Positions 7,723 to 11,426 of a stretch of 11,426 nucleotides of DNA are shown in pieces; the stretch's first letter is position 1; the number at the start of each line of letters is the position of its first letter. Under the pieces are notes generated by a model, which saw only the letters and a list, made by a program, of their open reading frames with translations, had not been told where the DNA came from and did not search any database. Source of the stretch: an uncultured Veillonella sp. (GTDB taxonomy: Bacteria > Bacillota > Negativicutes > Veillonellales > Veillonellaceae); NCBI RefSeq assembly GCF_915069625.1, contig NZ_CAJZFD010000052.1, positions 1 through 11,426 on the forward strand, written 5' to 3'. A program made the position numbers and the translations under genes.

Positions 7723-9039
7723 TTACCCCTTTTGTATTGTACCGTAGCAAACCCAAGTTTGTGCTTTATCAATATAGGCTGGTACGGTTTCGCCAATTGA
7801 TAAAGAGTCGTCTTTCGGGAATAATACCATTTTATTGCCCGATGTGCGACCAAACCACATATCTTCATCACGAGGACTTGGCCCCTCTACAATAATATCA
7901 AACACTTGCCCTTCCATAGGTTTATTTAGTTCATAAGAGATTTCATTTTGCACATCCATCAATGTTTGTAAACGTACACGTTTAACCTCTTCTGGAACTT
8001 GATCATCCATAGTCGCTGCTGGCGTTCCAGAACGTTTAGAATAAATGAATGTATAAGCCATATCATAGCGTACATCTTTTAACAATTGTAATGTAGCTTG
8101 GAAATCTTCCTCTGTTTCCCCTGGAAAACCTACGATAATATCTGTAGTAACTACTACATCTTTAATCTTCTCACGACAGTAAGAAAGTAATTCTTTGTAA
8201 TGTTCTACCGTATAATGACGGTTCATTTTCTTCAAAATACGGTCTGAACCTGATTGAATTGGTAAATGTAAATGGGTAACGATATTAGAGGAACGCCCAA
8301 GTGCATCTATCATAGATTTAGTCATATCTTGAGGATGACTTGTCATATAGCGAATACGTTCAATTCCTGGAATACCATCGAGGGCATCAACTAATGTACC
8401 AAAATCAGTACCATCTTTGAAATCTAAACCGTAAGAGTTTACATTTTGTCCCAATAACGTGATTTCTTTAAACCCTTTTGCACCTAGTTCAGTAACCTCT
8501 TTTACAATGGCTTCTACAGGACGACTTATCTCTCTACCACGAACGTGAGGAACAATACAATAGGTACAGAACTTATTGCAACCATTCATAATAGGTACCC
8601 ATGCATAAAAGGTGCCATTAGGTTTCGCTTCCAATTCAGGTAGTACAGAATTATCCATATCCACATTGATTTGATGTGTATGACCGCGTTGAACCTCTTC
8701 AATCATTTCATTAATATGTTGAATATTATGAGTACCTAAGACAATATCAATATGTGGAGCCCGTTTAAACATTTCCGCTTGATTCTTCTGAGCCATACAA
8801 CCTGTAACAGCAAGAATCAAGTTTTTGTTTTTTCTCTTCAGTCTCATTAGCTCACCTATGCGGCCATAGACTTTAGTTTCTGCATTCTCACGCACTGCAC
8901 AAGTATTTAACAAAATTAAATCTGCAGTTTCTACGTCCTCTGTAGGTGTATAGCCTACAGATTCTAACTGATGCGATAAGCGCTCAGAATCAGCAGTATT
9001 CATTTGACAACCATAGGTGTAAATATAATAAGACTTCAT
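7723..9039 (-). CDS. miaB: tRNA-2-methylthio-N6-dimethylallyladenosine synthase MiaB
   Basis: MiaB is a radical-SAM methylthiotransferase that converts i6A37, made by MiaA, to ms2i6A37 in tRNA. The UPF0004-type N-terminal domain has three cysteines for the auxiliary iron-sulfur cluster: C11 in YTYGCQMN, C47 in LLNTCAVREN and C81 in VTGCMAQ. The radical-SAM cluster motif C-x3-C-x2-C is C154, C158 and C161, followed by VPHVRGRE. The last ~65 residues form the RNA-binding TRAM domain (EGQVFDIIVEG onward). The 438-residue length is standard. These features, especially VRENAETKVYGRI, favour MiaB over the related MtaB or RimO. AGGAG lies 5 nt before the ATG and overlaps the TAG stop of the preceding gene, from which it is separated by 8 nt. 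Its partner miaA lies four genes downstream in the same predicted transcript. Confidence 0.97.
   Translation of the reverse strand: MKSYYIYTYGCQMNTADSERLSHQLESVGYTPTEDVETADLILLNTCAVRENAETKVYGRIGELMRLKRKNKNLILAVTGCMAQKNQAEMFKRAPHIDIVLGTHNIQHINEMIEEVQRGHTHQINVDMDNSVLPELEAKPNGTFYAWVPIMNGCNKFCTYCIVPHVRGREISRPVEAIVKEVTELGAKGFKEITLLGQNVNSYGLDFKDGTDFGTLVDALDGIPGIERIRYMTSHPQDMTKSMIDALGRSSNIVTHLHLPIQSGSDRILKKMNRHYTVEHYKELLSYCREKIKDVVVTTDIIVGFPGETEEDFQATLQLLKDVRYDMAYTFIYSKRSGTPAATMDDQVPEEVKRVRLQTLMDVQNEISYELNKPMEGQVFDIIVEGPSPRDEDMWFGRTSGNKMVLFPKDDSLSIGETVPAYIDKAQTWVCYGTIQKG
7726..7733 (-). promoter_or_regulatory. Ribosome binding site that fixes the mutS start
   Basis: AAAAGGGG on the minus strand lies 5 nt before the ATG at 7720-7718 and overlaps the last codons of miaB. 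The only upstream in-frame candidate is a TTG at 7756-7754, inside miaB and outside the usual MutS N-terminus, so this site supports the shorter protein. Confidence 0.7.
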
Positions 9040-9047
9040 TCTAACTC

Positions 9048-9923
9048 CTATACTTTAACAATCTTACGTTTTGTTTCTATAATATTCTTAACTTTTATAG
9101 ACATACGTTCAATAGACATGCCTGTAATATACTCAATTTCATTTCGAACGGACTTTTGTACCTGTTGCATCAATGGTTTAACAGGATAACCATGTTCAAT
9201 AACAACAGCCATATCTACAACTAAACCATTTTGGCCTTTGTCACTCTTTTTGAAAGAAATAACACTTGATTCATCAACACCAACAACTTTTTTTAAGCCA
9301 TTGCGAATCAATTTGATAATTACATCATCATCGAAGGTAAGTCGTCCATAATAACTGAAAGCAGGACGAACCACAGAACGTTCAAATCCTTCTGAACCAA
9401 TTTGCCCCAATGTATCTTGATCTTGTTTTTTCAATGTACGTCGACGCCACATGGTTTTAATTGGATCAATCAAATACCCTCTAAAGTGAGGTTTCAATTC
9501 CATTGTTGGAACTGGAATAATATGTTTACCTTCTTTAAGACGAGCATGTTGTGCTTTTTCAATTTCTTTAGGTGTAGCTACATCTTCAATGCGAATATAT
9601 CGATCTGGATCTTGCAAGCCTAATGCTTTCGTAATTTTCTTTACCATATTATCGGATGTACCAATAATCATAAGCTTATTAGGATTAATTTTATATAATT
9701 GTTCACGCACTGATTTTACTTGTACTTCATCTTGGAAAATAGCACGACGAACAGCTTTTAATCGGCTAGATTCTTTCTTTGCAGAAAAGCCAGCTACAAT
9801 CTTATTATCATGAATTAAAATGCCATCATCGATGATACATTCAATATTATTTTCATGAGCAACTACGAGCGCACGATGGCTTTTACCAGTGCCACTACTA
9901 CCTACAAATGCAACGACTTCCAT
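9048..9923 (-). CDS. P-loop nucleotide-binding protein fused to an Asp23/Gls24-like domain; function unknown
   Basis: A 291-residue protein of two parts. The N-terminal half starts directly with a P-loop, EVVAFVGSSGTGKSH (Walker A GSSGTGKS at 8-15), followed by hydrophobic strands including ECIIDDG (28-34) and NKLMIIGTS (82-90), consistent with an ATP- or GTP-binding fold. Residues ~140-180 are a basic linker containing WRRRTLKK. The C-terminal part (~184-282) matches the Asp23/Gls24 (DUF322) pattern: YYGRLTFDDDVI, KKVVGV, GLVVDMAVVIEHGYPV, then QKSVRNEIEYITGMSIERMSIKVKNI-type ending (257-281). No signal peptide or membrane segment is evident, so it should be cytoplasmic. Gls24-like domains occur in envelope-stress proteins, but I know no established role for this fusion. 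The ATG at 9923 has GAGG 6 nt upstream; the ATG at 9935 has none and overlaps that site. It lies 15 nt after the PHP gene and 8 nt before miaB. Confidence 0.85.
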   Translation of the reverse strand: MEVVAFVGSSGTGKSHRALVVAHENNIECIIDDGILIHDNKIVAGFSAKKESSRLKAVRRAIFQDEVQVKSVREQLYKINPNKLMIIGTSDNMVKKITKALGLQDPDRYIRIEDVATPKEIEKAQHARLKEGKHIIPVPTMELKPHFRGYLIDPIKTMWRRRTLKKQDQDTLGQIGSEGFERSVVRPAFSYYGRLTFDDDVIIKLIRNGLKKVVGVDESSVISFKKSDKGQNGLVVDMAVVIEHGYPVKPLMQQVQKSVRNEIEYITGMSIERMSIKVKNIIETKRKIVKV

Positions 9924-9929
9924 AGTCAA

Positions 9930-9933
9930 CCTC
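9930..9933 (-). promoter_or_regulatory. Ribosome binding site that fixes the start of the P-loop/Gls24 gene
   Basis: GAGG lies 6 nt before the ATG at 9923-9921. A second in-frame ATG at 9935-9933 overlaps this GAGG and has only A/T-rich sequence before it, so initiation four codons further downstream is better supported. The protein then begins MEVVAFVG, as expected when a P-loop strand opens the fold. Confidence 0.6.
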
Positions 9934-9938
9934 ATTAT

Positions 9939-10766
9939 TTATAACAAACTAATAAATTCTGATACATTTTCAGCGGATACCAAGTAATCGCCAAATTGAT
10001 CTGGTGCTTTACCTGGAATACCATGATAATCAGAACCACCTGTAATAAACAAGTTATGTTCTTTAGCTAATGCTTTATATCGTTTCACATCATCATCGTT
10101 ATGTTTAGTATGGTAAACCTCCATACCATCAAAATCATAGGCTAACATTTCTACTACATATTCATCACTAGTTACTAGTTTAGGATGGGCCATAACGGCA
10201 AGGCCACCAGCTTTATGAATAATATCAATAATATGCGGAACCTCAACCTTTACCTTAGGTACATAGCATGGGCTATCTTTTCGAAGAATACCTTTGAATA
10301 CCTCATTAATATCCTTAGCATAACCACCATCAATTAATAACTGTCCAATATGTGGACGCCCATAAGCTTGCGTCTTAGGAAATTTTTTAAGTAAGTCATC
10401 TTTCGATATAACATACCCAGCATTATTACAACGTTTGATAATCTCATCAATCCGTTCTTCTCGTTTTGCTTTAAAATATTGAATAAAGTCTTTTAATTCT
10501 TGATTTGTTTCATCAAAACGATATCCCAGAATATGAATAGATTTATCTTTATAGTCAGCACTAAATTCACAACCATTAATAATTTTAATAGTTTTTTCCG
10601 GATCTAATTGCTTTTGAGCGGCACGCAATGCTTTTATGCCATCAATTTCGTCATGATCAGTTAAAGCCATCATAGATAGATTACAATCTAAAGCATGACG
10701 TAATAATTCTTCTGGACTTTTAACTCCATCAGAATAGATAGAATGCATGTGAAAATCAACAAGCAT
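9939..10766 (-). CDS. PHP-domain metal-dependent phosphoesterase (YciV/RNase AM-like)
   Basis: A 275-residue PHP-family protein made only of the PHP domain with its usual inserted helical region. Metal-binding motifs are visible: HMHSIYSDG (6-14; H6, H8, D13), TDHD (36-39), E67 in INGCEFS, H78 in SIHILGY, RPHI (137-140), MAHP (192-195), H219 in EVYHTKH and GSDYHG (244-249). These match the trinuclear-metal PHP enzymes that include E. coli YciV (RNase AM, a 5'-3' exoribonuclease) and 3',5'-nucleoside bisphosphate phosphatases. Hydrolysis of nucleotide or RNA 5' phosphates is the likely activity, though the precise substrate cannot be read from sequence. It lacks polymerase or histidinol-phosphatase features such as extra domains. 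GGGAGG precedes the ATG closely. It is the first gene after the promoter at 10801-10829 and so leads the operon. Confidence 0.9.
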   Translation of the reverse strand: MLVDFHMHSIYSDGVKSPEELLRHALDCNLSMMALTDHDEIDGIKALRAAQKQLDPEKTIKIINGCEFSADYKDKSIHILGYRFDETNQELKDFIQYFKAKREERIDEIIKRCNNAGYVISKDDLLKKFPKTQAYGRPHIGQLLIDGGYAKDINEVFKGILRKDSPCYVPKVKVEVPHIIDIIHKAGGLAVMAHPKLVTSDEYVVEMLAYDFDGMEVYHTKHNDDDVKRYKALAKEHNLFITGGSDYHGIPGKAPDQFGDYLVSAENVSEFISLL

Positions 10767-10800
10767 AGAGCACCTCCCATTACAATTATCCTATCTTTTA

Positions 10801-10829
10801 ATTATGACTGATTTAGCTAATTTATTCAA
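10801..10829 (-). promoter_or_regulatory. Predicted sigma-70-type promoter of the operon
   Basis: On the minus strand, -35 TTGAAT (10829-10824) and -10 CATAAT (10806-10801) are separated by exactly 17 bp of A/T-rich DNA. Transcription would start near 10794, leaving a 5' leader of about 28 nt that contains the GGGAGG site of the PHP gene. It lies between the proS terminator and the first gene, the only non-coding place able to hold a promoter for the eight-gene unit. No obvious operator or riboswitch fits in so short a leader. No experimental support is available here. Confidence 0.7.
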
Positions 10830-10839
10830 GATGAGATAG

Positions 10840-10881
10840 AAAAATTGCGACCCTAATGAGTATTCACTAGAATCGCAATTT
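10840..10881 (-). terminator. Rho-independent terminator of proS
   Basis: Minus-strand RNA folds into a continuous 18-bp stem (arms 10881-10864 and 10859-10842) with a 4-nt AUAC loop, ending in a short U run (10844-10840). Three of the pairs are G-U wobbles in minus-strand RNA and would be A-C mismatches in plus-strand RNA, which fixes its orientation. It begins 2 bp after the proS stop codon. Only two U residues are unpaired at the end, so efficiency may be moderate and some read-through into the downstream operon is possible. Confidence 0.85.
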
Positions 10882-10883
10882 AA

Positions 10884-11426
10884 TTATAAATCTTGAAGTA
10901 ATTCAGTAACCTTAGTCGCTACAGAATCGATTGCACATGTAATCGCTTCACCAGACTTACGGATTTGAATTTCTACTTCATTATTTTCAAGTGTATTTTT
11001 ACTTACTGTAATACGAAGTGGATAGCCAATTAAATCAGCATCTTTGAATTTTACACCAGCTCGATCCTTACGATCATCAAGTAACACATCTACACCTGCA
11101 TCTTGTAATGCAGTATAAATTGTTTGACTTGTAGACATCAAAGCTTCGTCTTTTGCATTAATAGGAACGATAACGGCTTCAAATGGAGCAATAGAACGTG
11201 GCCAAATAATACCATTTTCATCGTGATACTGCTCAATAGCAGCAGCTAATGTACGAGATACACCAATACCATAACAACCCATAATCATTGGATTAGGACG
11301 ACCATTTTGATCTAAGAATGTAGCTTGTAATGCCTCTGAGTATTTTGTACCCAATTTAAATACTTGGCCTACTTCAATACCTTTAGCATGTTCTAGAGCA
11401 CCACCGCAAGTTGGGCAAACATCGTC
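10884..11426 (-). CDS. proS: Prolyl-tRNA synthetase, C-terminal part (cut by the window edge)
   Basis: ProRS charges tRNA-Pro with proline in the cytoplasm. Only the last 180 residues are present; the frame is open to the window end, and the 5' part lies beyond 11426. The visible N-terminal segment has CPTCGG (4-9) and EVGQVFKLGTKYSEAL (18-33), which follow the editing insertion in bacterial-type ProRS. The class II motif 3 region is MGCYGIGVSR (49-58), followed by the anticodon-binding domain from about WPRSIAPFEAVIVPIN onward, with DRAGVKFKDADLIGYP late in the chain. Bacterial ProRS is usually about 570 residues, so about one third is seen. A TTG inside this stretch (11354) is an internal leucine codon, not a start. 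A terminator follows at once, separating proS from the downstream operon. Confidence 0.96.
   Translation of the reverse strand, partial: DDVCPTCGGALEHAKGIEVGQVFKLGTKYSEALQATFLDQNGRPNPMIMGCYGIGVSRTLAAAIEQYHDENGIIWPRSIAPFEAVIVPINAKDEALMSTSQTIYTALQDAGVDVLLDDRKDRAGVKFKDADLIGYPLRITVSKNTLENNEVEIQIRKSGEAITCAIDSVATKVTELLQDL

Noticed and set aside
7674..7871. Minus-strand open frame spanning the miaB/mutS junction
   Set aside because: It is out of frame with both genes, and both miaB's TRAM end and mutS's N-terminus are intact in their own frames.
9402..9813. Two overlapping plus-strand open frames rich in Phe, Cys and Ile, antisense to the P-loop/Gls24 gene
   Set aside because: The composition is what an A/T-rich coding strand gives when read backwards. 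The minus-strand protein has clear domain patterns here.
10767..10800. Possible riboswitch or attenuator in the operon leader
   Set aside because: The predicted leader is only about 28 nt and shows no stem-loops beyond the ribosome binding site.
1..11426. Mobile elements, CRISPR arrays, tRNA or rRNA genes, toxin-antitoxin or defence genes
   Set aside because: I saw no transposase, integrase, direct-repeat array, cloverleaf or defence-type protein. Coding is continuous with housekeeping genes.

Overview
The window is an ordinary, tightly packed chromosomal housekeeping region of a low-G+C Firmicute. Protein flavour and gene order point to the Negativicutes, most likely Veillonella; this is recognition rather than a database result. 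Every supported gene lies on the minus strand, so transcription runs from high to low coordinates. Only two stretches are non-coding: about 1-96 and 10767-10883.

In transcription order: (i) 10884-11426 is the 3' end of proS (prolyl-tRNA synthetase), cut by the window edge and followed by a long, wobble-paired intrinsic terminator (10840-10881). (ii) A sigma-70-type promoter (-35 TTGAAT, 17-bp spacer, -10 CATAAT; 10801-10829) lies just downstream of that terminator. (iii) Eight genes follow with junctions from a 4-nt overlap to a 15-nt gap: a PHP-domain phosphoesterase, a P-loop/Asp23-Gls24 fusion protein of unknown function, miaB, mutS, mutL, an RsmJ-like SAM methyltransferase, miaA, and a PLP enzyme of the methionine gamma-lyase/YnbB family. 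(iv) An intrinsic terminator (57-91) starts 5 bp after the last stop codon. Promoter, junctions and terminator together suggest one transcription unit of about 10.7 kb. (v) Positions 1-50 hold palindromic intergenic DNA outside the operon.

Functionally the unit combines DNA mismatch repair (MutS recognition, MutL endonuclease), the two-step ms2i6A37 tRNA modification (MiaA then MiaB), a probable rRNA methyltransferase, a probable nucleotide or RNA phosphoesterase, a PLP carbon-sulfur lyase-like enzyme and one uncharacterised ATPase-like protein. The order miaB-mutS-mutL-miaA-ynbB parallels the Bacillus subtilis chromosome, but hfq and hflX, which lie between miaA and ynbB there, are absent here.

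I found no convincing new multi-gene system. The items most worth following up are the P-loop/Gls24 fusion protein, the Glu-to-Asp change in the MutL endonuclease motif, the loss of hfq/hflX from an otherwise conserved cluster, and the palindromic DNA at the left edge. Two gene starts were moved inward from the longest open frame on ribosome-binding-site evidence (mutS to 7720, the P-loop/Gls24 gene to 9923).
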